Below are positions 8,376-14,934 of a stretch of DNA of 33,560 bases, in pieces. Origin of the DNA: an uncultured Eubacteriales bacterium (GTDB lineage: Bacteria > Bacillota > Clostridia > Monoglobales > Monoglobaceae). The stretch lies in the NCBI GenBank assembly GCA_900542675.1, contig UQOT01000012.1, forward strand, positions 1 through 33,560, given 5' to 3'. Positions within the stretch are counted from its first letter, which is position 1, and each line of letters opens with the position of its first letter. The position numbers and the translations under genes were made by a program. The notes under the pieces were generated by a model. The model was given only the letters and a program-made list of their open reading frames with translations. It did no database searches and had not been told where the DNA came from.

Positions 8376-8421
8376 ATAAGGCATATACCCTTATTGGCTT
8401 TTAAGGGTATTTCCCTTATAA
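8376..8421. promoter_or_regulatory. two palindromic operators between xre and the lipoprotein gene
   Basis: TAAGG-N7-CCTTA occurs twice with identical geometry, at 8377-8393 and 8402-8418, centres 25 bases apart. The inner halves also form a longer inverted repeat, ATACCCTTA (8385-8393) with TAAGGGTAT (8402-8410). A -35-like TTGACA for the lipoprotein gene begins at 8422, directly after the second site. The arrangement fits cooperative binding by the adjacent XRE protein and repression of both divergent genes; binding itself is inferred. Confidence 0.72.
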
Positions 8422-8464
8422 TTGACATAATATCAATTAATTATTTATGTATTGGGGTGTTAAT

Positions 8465-8722
8465 ATGCGAAGGATAAGCATTATAGTGATTTTAGTAATG
8501 TTGCTTACTGGCTGTGGGGTTTATGATGAACCGCACAGCTCATATGTGCCTTGTTCTGTATCTGGCGAAAGCGGTTATTACTACATTGGAAATAAAAATT
8601 CTTTGAAGTTTCATCAAAAAAATTGTGTTAATTTGCCACTTGAAAATAATAGGGTATATTTTGACACTCGTGAGCAGGCTATAGCCGGTGGATATATACC
8701 TTGCGAAAACTGCAATTCGTAG
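8465..8722 (+). CDS. small lipoprotein with Ada-like Cys metal-binding tail
   Basis: This 85-residue predicted lipoprotein has the signal peptide MRRISIIVILVMLLTGC, with lipobox LTGC and Cys17 as the lipidated residue. The mature part ends with GNKNSLKFHQKNC, then DTREQAIAGGYIPCENC. This arrangement (GNKNS-K-FH, then Cys, then ATR/REEA-AGY-PC--C) is known from Ada-type zinc-binding domains and the C-termini of secreted nuclease-like proteins. Start ATG 8465 is chosen because GGGGTG lies just upstream and it begins the signal peptide; an ATG at 8447 would add six residues. It is divergent from xre and probably controlled by it. Target and function are unknown. Confidence 0.75.
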   Translation: MRRISIIVILVMLLTGCGVYDEPHSSYVPCSVSGESGYYYIGNKNSLKFHQKNCVNLPLENNRVYFDTREQAIAGGYIPCENCNS

Positions 8723-8839
8723 GCTTTGGGCAATTTTCACAAAATCGTAAATGGCGAATGAGTAAACAAGAGATATTAAGAGAAATATGGAGTATAGACG
8801 AGATGTGGCGGAGCTAAATTAATTTTTTGAGAAAAACAC

Positions 8840-8868
8840 TTGACAAATTGATTAAACCGTATTAAAAT
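8840..8868 (+). promoter_or_regulatory. sigma-A promoter of rplM-rpsI
   Basis: TTGACA at 8840-8845 and TAAAAT at 8863-8868 are separated by 17 bases. Transcription would begin near 8875, leaving a leader of about 68 bases before rplM that contains the hairpin at 8875-8893. Confidence 0.85.
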
Positions 8869-8874
8869 AGTAAA

Positions 8875-8893
8875 GTCGTCTGCATAAGGCGGT
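8875..8893 (+). promoter_or_regulatory. leader hairpin upstream of rplM (L13-leader-like)
   Basis: GTCGTCT (8875-8881) can pair with AGGCGGT (8887-8893) around a GCATA loop, with several G-U pairs. It lies at the predicted 5' end of the rplM-rpsI transcript. Ribosomal protein L13 leaders that bind L13 are known in Firmicutes, so autoregulation is possible, but I cannot verify the match to that motif. A similar AAAGTCGTC hairpin begins the tRNA-Tyr transcript at 29097, which argues for a more general function. Confidence 0.4.
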
Positions 8894-8942
8894 TATTACG
8901 AATAATGATTAACTATTAAATATACAGGAGGTATTCATTACT

Positions 8943-9377
8943 ATGTCAACATTTATGGCTAAAGCTAATGAAATCGAAAAGAAATGGTACATCATCGATG
9001 CTGCCGGCAAGCCTCTCGGCAGAGTTGCGGCTCAGGCTGCTACAATCCTCAGAGGTAAGCACCGTCCCGAGTACACACCGGGCGTTGACTGCGGTGAGTA
9101 TGTTATCATTGTAAATGCGAAGGACGCTGTTCTTACAGGAAACAAGCTACTTCAGAAGAAGTGGTACAGACATACGGGTTACATCGGTCACCTTAAGGAA
9201 GTATCGTATAAGGAATTGATGGAAAAGCGCCCCGAGAAAGCTATGGAGCTCGCTATAGGCGGTATGCTTCCGCATAACACTCTCGGACGTCAGGCTATGA
9301 AAAAGCTCAGAATTTACGCAGACGCAAATCACGAACACGCCGCTCAGAAGCCGATTGAGTGGACACGTGAGTTTTAA
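8943..9377 (+). CDS. rplM: 50S ribosomal protein L13
   Basis: This 144-residue protein of the large ribosomal subunit shows the family's landmarks: KWYIIDAAGKPLGRVAAQAA near the start, LRGKHRPEYTPGVDCGEYVI, the KWYRHTGYIGHLK segment and MLPHNTLGRQAMKKLRIY with the L13 signature. The length is normal. AGGAGGT at 926-932 of the same kilobase (8926-8932) is about ten bases upstream of the ATG. It is followed by rpsI after 21 bases, the conserved two-gene operon. Confidence 0.98.
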   Translation: MSTFMAKANEIEKKWYIIDAAGKPLGRVAAQAATILRGKHRPEYTPGVDCGEYVIIVNAKDAVLTGNKLLQKKWYRHTGYIGHLKEVSYKELMEKRPEKAMELAIGGMLPHNTLGRQAMKKLRIYADANHEHAAQKPIEWTREF

Positions 9378-9398
9378 GGAAAGGGGACTTAGATAATT

Positions 9399-9794
9399 AT
9401 GGCAGATTCAGTACAGTATTACGGAACAGGCAGAAGAAAGAGTTCTGTTGCCAGGGTTAGATTAGTGCCCGGCACAGGCAAAATTACTATAAACAAGAGA
9501 GATATTGACGATTACTTTGGCTTAGAGACACTCAAGGTTGTAGTACGTCAGCCGCTTGATGTTACGCACACGCTCGGCAAGTTCGACGTATTGGTTAATG
9601 TAAACGGCGGCGGTTTCACCGGTCAGGCAGGCGCAATCCGTCACGGTATTTCAAGAGCGCTTCTTGAAGTTGACGGTGAATTCCGTTCGGTTCTCAAGGC
9701 AGCAGGTTTCTTAACCCGTGACCCGAGAATGAAGGAAAGAAAGAAGTACGGTCTCAAAGCCGCTCGTCGTGCGCCGCAGTTTAGTAAGAGATAA
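9399..9794 (+). CDS. rpsI: 30S ribosomal protein S9
   Basis: This 131-residue small-subunit protein has a long basic C-terminal tail that reaches toward the decoding centre. Diagnostic segments are YYGTGRRKSSVARVRLVPG at the start, GGGFTGQAGAIRHGISRALL in the middle, and the terminal KKYGLKAARRAPQFSKR, complete to the universal SKR end. The 3' end of rpsI is a known insertion site for integrative elements in Firmicutes, and an integrase remnant follows about 200 bases downstream; the gene itself is undamaged. Confidence 0.98.
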   Translation: MADSVQYYGTGRRKSSVARVRLVPGTGKITINKRDIDDYFGLETLKVVVRQPLDVTHTLGKFDVLVNVNGGGFTGQAGAIRHGISRALLEVDGEFRSVLKAAGFLTRDPRMKERKKYGLKAARRAPQFSKR

Positions 9795-9941
9795 TCTTTA
9801 TACTTTTCACGACTTTCGAAAGCCTTTATTTACGGGGTTTGGGAGTCAAGAGATGTTGTGGAATGTCGTAAATTTTGTACAACAAGTAACATACAAGCGA
9901 CACACAAGAAACAAAGTTATCAATTTAATATTGGTATGTAC

Positions 9942-9979
9942 AAGAGATGTTTTTCGTATGAAAGGCATCTCTTTTTTCT
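9942..9979 (+). terminator. intrinsic terminator downstream of rpsI
   Basis: AAGAGATG (9942-9949) pairs with CATCTCTT (9966-9973), followed by a T-run. It lies about 150 bases beyond the rpsI stop. The interval 9795-9941 holds no recognisable gene and may be residual end sequence of an inserted element. Confidence 0.75.
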
Positions 9980-9991
9980 TTTCTGTTATGT

Positions 9992-10135
9992 TCAGGTTTT
10001 GTTGATTGCATTGATTAACTCCTCAACATCATAATGTGTGTAAACTTTTTTGGTTAACGACATAGTCCCTTTGTGCCCGACAGTTTTTCTGACCAAGTAC
10101 GGATTTCGTCGCTTACCGGATAGTTTGATCACACT
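9992..10135 (-). pseudogene. tyrosine recombinase (integrase) C-terminal remnant
   Basis: On the minus strand an open stretch of 47 codons, with no start codon, encodes SVIKLSGKRRNPYLVRKT, then VGHKGTMSLTKKVYTHYD, then VEELINAINKT and a stop. This is the end of a phage/ICE-type integrase: the conserved GH and the nucleophile tyrosine in VYTHYD (codon 10040-10042) are intact, but the preceding frame is closed by a stop at 10136-10138 and the rest of the gene is gone. It points toward rpsI from the far side, the orientation often seen for integrases of elements inserted at an rpsI 3' end. Confidence 0.75.
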
Positions 10136-10203
10136 TCAAAGTAACAAAAGAAAAATTACTATAAAAGAGTACACACTCTAACAGAATTGAGGTGAAAAAG
10201 AAT

Positions 10204-10331
10204 ATGCAAAGAACAATATCCATAATGACAGGAGCTTTACAGCAAAGAATGTTGATAAAGACCGAACACAGTATAATATCGTTTATTGCAATGAAAATCT
10301 GAAACAGGTTTATCATAAAAAATACAAATAA
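10204..10331 (+). pseudogene. Mob/Pre-type relaxase N-terminal remnant
   Basis: The ATG at 10204 with a GAGGTG ribosome binding site starts MQRTISIMTG, the usual beginning of a plasmid mobilisation/recombination protein. The frame then jumps: from 10239 a second frame reads TAKNVDKDRTQYNIVYCNEN and LKQVYHKKYK before TAA at 10329. NVDKDRTQYN matches the N-D-x-x-R-x-x-x-N motif of MobV-class relaxases. Roughly a dozen codons that should lie between the two pieces, including the HxxR motif, are missing, so the gene is dead. In the same frame after the stop, codons run open to TAA 10455-10457 (ending in YNNGQGGRWNRIDYDK), a tail I do not recognise. Confidence 0.68.
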
Positions 10332-10495
10332 AACAGATTCCTTGCAGAAACAAAAAACGCAAGTGTGATTGGCAGTTACAACAATGGGCAAGGCGGTAGA
10401 TGGAATAGAATAGACTATGATAAAACAAAAAGTATTGTAATAATAAATAACCTGTAATTCAAATTTTTTGGTAAGCCAAATCTAAAATTTAACAC

Positions 10496-10524
10496 TTGAC
10501 AATAAGGTCAGATGAGTATATGAT
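10496..10524 (+). promoter_or_regulatory. sigma-A promoter of csoR
   Basis: TTGACA at 10496-10501 and TATGAT at 10519-10524 are separated by 17 bases. The -10 lies inside a perfect palindrome (10512-10532) and a CsoR-like box follows immediately (10531-10546), so the promoter is probably repressed. Confidence 0.82.
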
Positions 10525-10532
10525 ATACTCAT
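10512..10532. promoter_or_regulatory. perfect 21-bp palindrome over the csoR -10
   Basis: ATGAGTATAT (10512-10521) and ATATACTCAT (10523-10532) are exact reverse complements around a single G. The site covers the -10 hexamer. It does not resemble the C-tract/G-tract CsoR boxes nearby, so it may bind a different repressor, for instance an ArsR/SmtB-type protein; this is inference and no such gene is in the window. Confidence 0.6.
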
Positions 10533-10546
10533 ACCCCTAATAGTAT
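10531..10546. promoter_or_regulatory. CsoR-type operator, imperfect copy
   Basis: ATACCCCTAATAGTAT matches 13 of 16 positions of the clean box ATACCCCTATGGGTAT at 10920-10935. It lies at or just after the predicted csoR transcription start and would give autorepression. Confidence 0.6.
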
Positions 10547-10567
10547 AATGGGATTGGAGTTGATTGA

Positions 10568-10840
10568 ATGAAAAAATGTATGGACTCTGATAATCTGCAT
10601 CGCAGACTTGCAAAGATAATGGGACAAATAAAAGCCATTGACCGAATGGTTGACGAAGATGTCCCCTGTGAAGATGTTTTATCACAAATAAGCGCCGCCA
10701 AATCAGCACTCAATAAAGCGGGACAAGTCGTATTAGAAGGTCATATCAATCATTGTATTAAGGACGCAGTTGAACAGGGCGATATGGAAAAGATAGAAAA
10801 CTTCACAAAAGCGATAGAACGCTTTGCAAATATGCAATAA
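10568..10840 (+). CDS. csoR: CsoR/FrmR-family metal-sensing repressor
   Basis: This is a 90-residue all-helical DUF156 repressor. Cys34, His59 and Cys63 reproduce the spacing of the Cys-His-Cys copper site of Mycobacterium tuberculosis CsoR (36, 61, 65), so Cu(I) is the best-supported inducer, though Ni/Co sensors of the family are related. The opening DNLHRRLAKIMGQIKAIDRM is the conserved helix 1. It is followed by a terminator and then a P1B ATPase whose promoter carries C-tract/G-tract palindromes like known CsoR boxes. The expected cycle: apo-CsoR represses both genes and metal binding releases it. Confidence 0.9.
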   Translation: MKKCMDSDNLHRRLAKIMGQIKAIDRMVDEDVPCEDVLSQISAAKSALNKAGQVVLEGHINHCIKDAVEQGDMEKIENFTKAIERFANMQ

Positions 10841-10849
10841 AAATTTTGT

Positions 10850-10880
10850 AAAAAGGCAGTTTTCACTGCTTTTTTATTTT
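10850..10880 (+). terminator. intrinsic terminator of csoR
   Basis: AAAAAGGCAG (10850-10859) pairs with CTGCTTTTTT (10866-10875), with one G-U pair and a six-base loop, then more T. It separates csoR from the ATPase, which has its own promoter. Confidence 0.8.
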
Positions 10881-10884
10881 TCTC

Positions 10885-10935
10885 TTGACAAAACATACCC
10901 ATAGGGATATAATATACATATACCCCTATGGGTAT
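10885..10935 (+). promoter_or_regulatory. P1B-ATPase promoter with two CsoR-type boxes
   Basis: A consensus promoter, TTGACA (10885-10890), 17 bases, TATAAT (10908-10913), drives the ATPase gene. ATACCCATAGGGATAT begins at 10895 inside the spacer, and the perfect-armed box ATACCCCTATGGGTAT (ATACCC / GGGTAT arms) lies at 10920-10935 over the start point. Both positions would block RNA polymerase, typical of CsoR-controlled efflux genes. Confidence 0.85.
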
Positions 10936-10961
10936 AACAAAATAATGTCAGGAGGCGTTAT

Positions 10962-12842
10962 ATGAAAAAAATCATAGAGCAGATAGAAAAACTCCTCGCA
11001 ATCGGAGGCATAAAAAAGGACATTGTGCTGATTGTCATATCGGGGATTTTTCTGTTATTAAGTATTTTTGGCGTTCCCCTGCCCTTTAATCCTGCTTGGG
11101 TAGCCATTATTCTTTGCGGTGTCCCCATAATACTTGAAGCCATAATAGGGCTGGTAACTGCCTTTGATATAAAAGCAGATGTTCTTGTTTCTCTTGCCCT
11201 TATCGCTTCTATATGTATCAAGGAGGGTTTTGCGGCAGGCGAAGTTGCTTTTATTATGCAGCTCGGCGCTTTATTGGAGGATTTGACAGTAGCAAAGGCT
11301 CGTTCGGGCATTGAAAAACTCGTTCGTCTTACTCCGCAAACTGCACGAGTGATAAATAGTGGAAAAGAGGATATTATTTCTGCCGAAAAAGTCCGTGTCG
11401 GAGATATTATCCGTGTCCTGCCCGGTGAAACGATACCGGCAGACGGCATTATTACATTGGGTAATACTTCGGTAAATCAAGCGGTTATGACAGGCGAATC
11501 CTTACCTGTTGATAAAAATATCGGTGATGATGTATCAAGCGGTACAATCAATCAATTCGGGACATTTGAAATGCGGGCAACAAAGGTCGGAGAGGACAGC
11601 TCTATTCAAAGAATGATCCGACTTGTGCAGTCTGCTGACGCAGGGAAAGCAAAAATTGTCGGCATTGCTGACAGGTGGGCTACGTGGATAGTTGTTGTTG
11701 CACTCTCTGCCGCCTTATTGACGTGGATAATTACGGGACAAATCATAAGAGCCGTAACAATTCTCGTTGTTTTCTGCCCCTGCGCATTGGTGCTTGCAAC
11801 TCCAACTGCAATTATGGCGGCAATCGGAAATGTAACAAAGCACGGATTTCTTGTCCGTGAAGGCGACGCACTTGAACGGCTTGCAAATGTGAAAAAGATT
11901 GCGTTTGATAAAACAGGAACTTTAACATACGGAACACCCAAAGTTACGGCGGTACAAAGCGTCCTGCCCCAATTTTGCGAACATGAAGTGTACTCTGTTG
12001 CGGCAAGTGCAGAAATGTATTCTGAACACCCGTTAGGCAAAGCCATTGTCAAGTGCTATAAAAAGGCTAACGGCAACGATATAGTAACGCCCAAAGATTT
12101 TGAAATGCTGCCGGGGCGTGGTGTGTCGGCAATGGTAAACGGAACACAAATTCTTGCGGGAAATAAAGAATTATTGGAGGAACACGGCGTTGCTTTTGAC
12201 AATTCTGTAAAAAATACTATTTCTTTACACAAAGACAGAGGCAGTACAGTTGTATATGTTTCGGCAGATAATACATTGATAGGTTTTATATCTCTTTCCG
12301 ATACGCTCCGAAAAGAAAGTAAGGCTATGCTTGATGATTTATGTGTCTTAAATGTCATTCCTGTTCTTCTGACGGGCGATAATGAAAATTCAGCGAAAAC
12401 AATATCAAGCGAATTAGGAATATCGGAATATTATGCTGAGTGTTTGCCGGAGGATAAATTAAACTACATAGATAAATGCCAAAGAGAAAACAAAAATATA
12501 TGTATGATAGGTGACGGTATCAATGATGCGCCTGCACTTAAAAAGGCTGATGTAGGTATTGCTATGGGCGGTATCGGAAGTGATATTGCAGTAGATGCCG
12601 CCGATATTGCGCTTGTCAATGATGAAGTAAAAGAGCTGCCGCATTTGATAGGCTTATCAAAGCGAATGATGACAACGATAAAATGCAACTTGACTTTCTC
12701 TATGGCACTGAACTTTATTGCAATCATTTTGGCAATCACAGGAATATTAAATCCTATTGTAGGCGCACTGGTACATAACGCAGGTTCGGTGCTGGTAATT
12801 ATAAATTCGGCATTATTATTGAAATGGAGGAAAAGAAAATGA
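10962..12842 (+). CDS. P1B-type heavy-metal-exporting ATPase without HMA domain
   Basis: This 626-residue membrane pump moves a soft or transition metal ion outward using ATP. Motifs in order: actuator TGES (177-180), transmembrane metal motif CPC (272-274), phosphorylation site DKTGT (Asp316), SEHPLGKAIV for nucleotide binding, and GDGINDAP (517-524). There is no N-terminal CxxC metal-binding domain. The last helix reads HNAGSVLVIINS (about 605-616) rather than the MxxSS of copper CopA proteins; HN-x-SS-like helices occur in CtpC-type pumps. CsoR control suggests copper, but the helix does not, so the metal is left open. AGGAGG lies before the ATG. The next gene overlaps its stop. Confidence 0.9.
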   Translation: MKKIIEQIEKLLAIGGIKKDIVLIVISGIFLLLSIFGVPLPFNPAWVAIILCGVPIILEAIIGLVTAFDIKADVLVSLALIASICIKEGFAAGEVAFIMQLGALLEDLTVAKARSGIEKLVRLTPQTARVINSGKEDIISAEKVRVGDIIRVLPGETIPADGIITLGNTSVNQAVMTGESLPVDKNIGDDVSSGTINQFGTFEMRATKVGEDSSIQRMIRLVQSADAGKAKIVGIADRWATWIVVVALSAALLTWIITGQIIRAVTILVVFCPCALVLATPTAIMAAIGNVTKHGFLVREGDALERLANVKKIAFDKTGTLTYGTPKVTAVQSVLPQFCEHEVYSVAASAEMYSEHPLGKAIVKCYKKANGNDIVTPKDFEMLPGRGVSAMVNGTQILAGNKELLEEHGVAFDNSVKNTISLHKDRGSTVVYVSADNTLIGFISLSDTLRKESKAMLDDLCVLNVIPVLLTGDNENSAKTISSELGISEYYAECLPEDKLNYIDKCQRENKNICMIGDGINDAPALKKADVGIAMGGIGSDIAVDAADIALVNDEVKELPHLIGLSKRMMTTIKCNLTFSMALNFIAIILAITGILNPIVGALVHNAGSVLVIINSALLLKWRKRK

Positions 12843-13015
12843 TTTTTAACATTATAGGATTTTTGATAGGTTTAATGATTGTAATTGCGGGAATATACTA
12901 TCTGATAAAAGAAAAAGACGATAAGGAATCAAAGAAGATTTATAGTATTATTACCATAATTGGTTTAGTAATTACCGTATTTGTTATAATAAAAGCGCTT
13001 ATAACAGTTTTATAA
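12839..13015 (+). CDS. small two-helix membrane protein
   Basis: This 58-residue protein starts MIFNIIGFLIGLMIVIAGIY, then a charged turn (KEKDDKESKK), then a second hydrophobic helix IYSIITIIGLVITVFVII. Its ATG overlaps the ATPase stop (ATGA), and GGAGG lies just upstream within the ATPase gene, so the two are translationally coupled. It could be an accessory subunit of the pump. I do not recognise the family. Confidence 0.62.
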   Translation: MIFNIIGFLIGLMIVIAGIYYLIKEKDDKESKKIYSIITIIGLVITVFVIIKALITVL

Positions 13016-13028
13016 AAAAGACCGCAGG
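13009..13028 (+). repeat. 20-base repeat at terminator, copy 1
   Basis: The 20 bases at 13009-13028 are identical to 20041-20060. Each copy begins in the spacer after a stop codon and runs into the left arm of a terminator hairpin, and each is followed by a promoter and a SAM-methyltransferase gene. The second halves of the hairpins differ. Confidence 0.75.
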
Positions 13029-13065
13029 AGCAAATACCGCCATTGGTAAATGCTTCTGCATTTTG
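13024..13065 (+). terminator. terminator of the ATPase operon
   Basis: GCAGGAGCA (13024-13032) pairs with TGCTTCTGC (13051-13059), with one G-U pair; an inner stem TACC/GGTA closes the loop. ATTTTG follows. Confidence 0.65.
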
Positions 13066-13270
13066 TTATGTGTGAAAAAGTGCTGATTTTGCCCCGTTTA
13101 CTTCCGTATAAATGCCTATTTGTTTTCAGATGTAAAATCAAAAGGCTATGAAGAAAAAGGCTGTAGCATAGAATTTTCAAGCTTTGTTATATTTTTTGCT
13201 TTTTGTTCCTATAAAATGTCAGTTTTGCGTGACTTTTTGAGGTATTACAGTTTTGTGTTTATATTGATAA
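13066..13270. other. non-coding interval before methyltransferase gene
   Basis: With the terminator and promoter, 13016-13330 is free of a supported gene. A plus-strand frame is open from about 13087 to a TAG near 13289, but it has no ribosome binding site or start codon at its head and its translation resembles nothing I know. It could be a gene remnant. Confidence 0.4.
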
Positions 13271-13299
13271 TTGAAAAAGTGCAGCGTATATAGTATAAT
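13271..13299 (+). promoter_or_regulatory. sigma-A promoter of methyltransferase gene 13331
   Basis: TTGAAA at 13271-13276 and a perfect TATAAT at 13294-13299 are separated by 17 bases. No palindrome overlaps it. Confidence 0.78.
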
Positions 13300-13330
13300 G
13301 ATGTAAATAAGAATTTGATGAGGTATACTT

Positions 13331-14080
13331 ATGAACAATACAACACGATTTGATGGTAAAGGCGAGATTTATGCAAAGGCAAGACCGAAATATGCCGTCA
13401 AACTATTTGACTATATAAAAAATACATTACATATTCGTGAGGATAGTGTTTTTGCCGACATTGGTTCGGGTACAGGTATTTTTAGCGAGCATCTCCTAAA
13501 TAACGGATACCGTGTGTATGCAGTTGAACCTAATGCAGATATGCGAAAAAAGGCGGAGGAAAAATTGTTGGAGCATAATGGTTTTACTTCCGTGGACGGC
13601 GCTGATAACAACACCACTCTTGCCGAACAAAGCGTGGACTGTGTCACTGCTGCCCAAGCGTTTCATTGGTTTGATGAGGAAGCGTTTCGGACGGAATGCC
13701 GTCGTATACTGAAGCCAAACGGAAAAGTCATCATTATTTATAACTTCCGTGATGAAGATGCGGAATGTAATAAGGCGCTTGCAGAGCATCATCGCAAATA
13801 TTGTCCTGAATTTCAAGGCTTTGCCGGAGGGATGAATGATGAAATGTGCAGAGCTTTCTTTGACGGCAGATGTGAGGTGTTCTGTGCGGATAATAGCCAA
13901 ACCTATGACCGCCAAGGCTATATCAACCGAGTGTTATCCTCGTCATATTCACTGCGCGAGGGTAACAAGAAATATACAGAATATCTTGCAGATATAAATC
14001 GACTCTTTGACGCTTTCTCCAATCACGGCTCAATAATTGTTCCAATGCATACAGTGGCATATATAGGAACTGTAAAGTGA
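13331..14080 (+). CDS. class I SAM-dependent methyltransferase
   Basis: This is a 249-residue cytosolic enzyme with a Rossmann methyltransferase fold. Motif I is FADIGSGTGIFSEHLL (Asp43, glycines 45, 47 and 49). The acidic end of strand 2 is VYAVEPNADM, and the motif IV region is VDCVTAAQAFHWFD, a form common in the Methyltransf_11/25 families that include small-molecule methylases. The strand after RRILKPNGKVIIIY is typical. The substrate cannot be read. TGAGGT precedes the ATG. It has its own promoter, unlike the methyltransferase pair at 20161-21439. Confidence 0.85.
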   Translation: MNNTTRFDGKGEIYAKARPKYAVKLFDYIKNTLHIREDSVFADIGSGTGIFSEHLLNNGYRVYAVEPNADMRKKAEEKLLEHNGFTSVDGADNNTTLAEQSVDCVTAAQAFHWFDEEAFRTECRRILKPNGKVIIIYNFRDEDAECNKALAEHHRKYCPEFQGFAGGMNDEMCRAFFDGRCEVFCADNSQTYDRQGYINRVLSSSYSLREGNKKYTEYLADINRLFDAFSNHGSIIVPMHTVAYIGTVK

Positions 14081-14106
14081 ATTTCAATTTGTAAGGAGGT
14101 TGAAAA

Positions 14107-14499
14107 ATAGAATTAACAAAAATAGAAAAGAACGGTGTTTTATGCGCTGTTGTAAATAGCGATGAGGTTGTTATTACAGATACACAATCTGCATTGTAGG
14201 TGCTTATGTCTGCAAAGTATGATTTGGGTACAAAAAATATCGTCATTGATAAGAAACTGATTATAGAGGATTTCTTTATTTTAAGCCGTGGTATTGCAGG
14301 CGATATTTTGCAGAAGTACATAAATTATGGCGGTCGTATTGCGGTTTACGATGATTATTCTCACTACACAAGCAAACCGCTGAAGGATTTTATCTACGAA
14401 AGCAATAAGGGTAAGGACATATTTAAAGTATTATTTTCCAATAAAATCTACGTGAAAATATCCCTCATTTTTATAAATATTGTCTTGACAAATATATAA
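14107..14499 (+). pseudogene. DUF4180-type protein, broken
   Basis: AAGGAGG and the correct spacing are followed at 14107 by ATA where a start codon should be. The frame reads IELTKIEKNGVLCAVVNS, then DEVVITDTQSAL, then TAG at 14197-14199. It continues in frame as VLMSAKYDLGTKNIVIDKK, LIIEDFFILSRGIAGDIL and YGGRIAVYDDYSHYTSKPL, the recognisable DUF4180 core. After GKDIF the sequence diverges into a hydrophobic tail, as if frameshifted. So the start, an internal codon and the C-terminus are all damaged. DUF4180 has no assigned function known to me. Confidence 0.72.
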
Positions 14500-14513
14500 T
14501 GTTGTGGTACACT
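14485..14513 (+). promoter_or_regulatory. promoter of the DUF2325/flavodoxin unit
   Basis: TTGACA (14485-14490) and TACACT (14508-14513) are separated by 17 bases, with TGG before the -10 as an extended element. About 23 of the first 25 to 30 bases closely resemble the tetR promoter at 24386-24414, suggesting the two promoters are duplicates. A GTTAG palindrome follows directly. Confidence 0.72.
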
Positions 14514-14543
14514 ATAAATGGTTAGTCTTAGCTAACCATTTAT
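14514..14543. promoter_or_regulatory. GTTAG-N6-CTAAC operator 1, extended palindrome
   Basis: ATAAATGGTTAG (14514-14525) is the exact reverse complement of CTAACCATTTAT (14532-14543), with TCTTAG between. It begins one base after the -10, so a bound protein would block initiation. A short T-run follows, so the RNA could also act as a terminator. Confidence 0.75.
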
Positions 14544-14555
14544 TTTTGTTTGTGA

Positions 14556-14571
14556 GTTAGCTGTAACTAAC
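14556..14571. promoter_or_regulatory. GTTAG-N6-CTAAC operator 2
   Basis: GTTAG (14556-14560), CTGTAA, CTAAC (14567-14571). Its centre is 35 bases from operator 1, in the leader of the same transcript. Confidence 0.68.
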
Positions 14572-14591
14572 CAAATGCTATGGAGGGTTAT

Positions 14592-14857
14592 ATGGGAATG
14601 GAAAGTATATGCCAACGCGGATAATGCAAAAAGCACGGCTGCAAGTGCAAGGTGTTTACACAGTGTCCCGAAATTTTCAAAATCAAATAGGCAGTTCCGA
14701 TGTTATTGTAGTGTTTACGAGCACGGTTGCACATAAAATGCTTAATGCTGCGTCTATTAAAGCGAAAAAATCGGGCGCGCATATGGTGCATTGCACATCT
14801 TCAAGCGCGTGTGCTTCGAATGACGCTTTGAAAAAACATTTTGCAGCGGCAAACTAA
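14592..14857 (+). pseudogene. DUF2325-type protein, frameshifted
   Basis: The ATG at 14592 has GGAGGG upstream, but its frame stops at TAA 14622-14624 and, after CKKHGCKCKVFTQCPEIF, again at TAG 14688. The rest of the domain continues in another frame: NFQNQIGSSDVIVVFTSTVA, HKMLNAASIKAKKSG and HMVHCTSSSACA, ending at 14857. Joined, these match the DUF2325 pattern (CKVFTQ, then NQIG-PDVIVVFT-TV-HKM, then C-SS-SA). The N-terminal GG segment is also missing. It lies between two GTTAG operators and flavodoxin, probably as the first gene of that unit. Confidence 0.7.
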
Positions 14858-14934
14858 TTTTGCCATATTAAACACGAAAACAATATTATCTTTACGATAA
14901 TTTGTTAAATATATTTTAAGGGGGTTTTTACATA

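Noticed and set aside
8751..8817. Short frame from ATG 8758 encoding MSKQEILREIWSIDEMWRS
   Set aside because: It is 19 residues long, has no ribosome binding site, and resembles no family I can name. It may be a fragment, but the evidence is too thin to call.
13087..13290. Open plus-strand frame in the gap before methyltransferase 13331
   Set aside because: No start codon with ribosome binding site at its head and no recognisable family; kept only as a note in the gap entry.
14107..14199. In-frame TAG in DUF4180 as evidence for stop-codon recoding
   Set aside because: The same frame also lacks a start codon and has a damaged end, and all other genes use standard stops, so a pseudogene is simpler.
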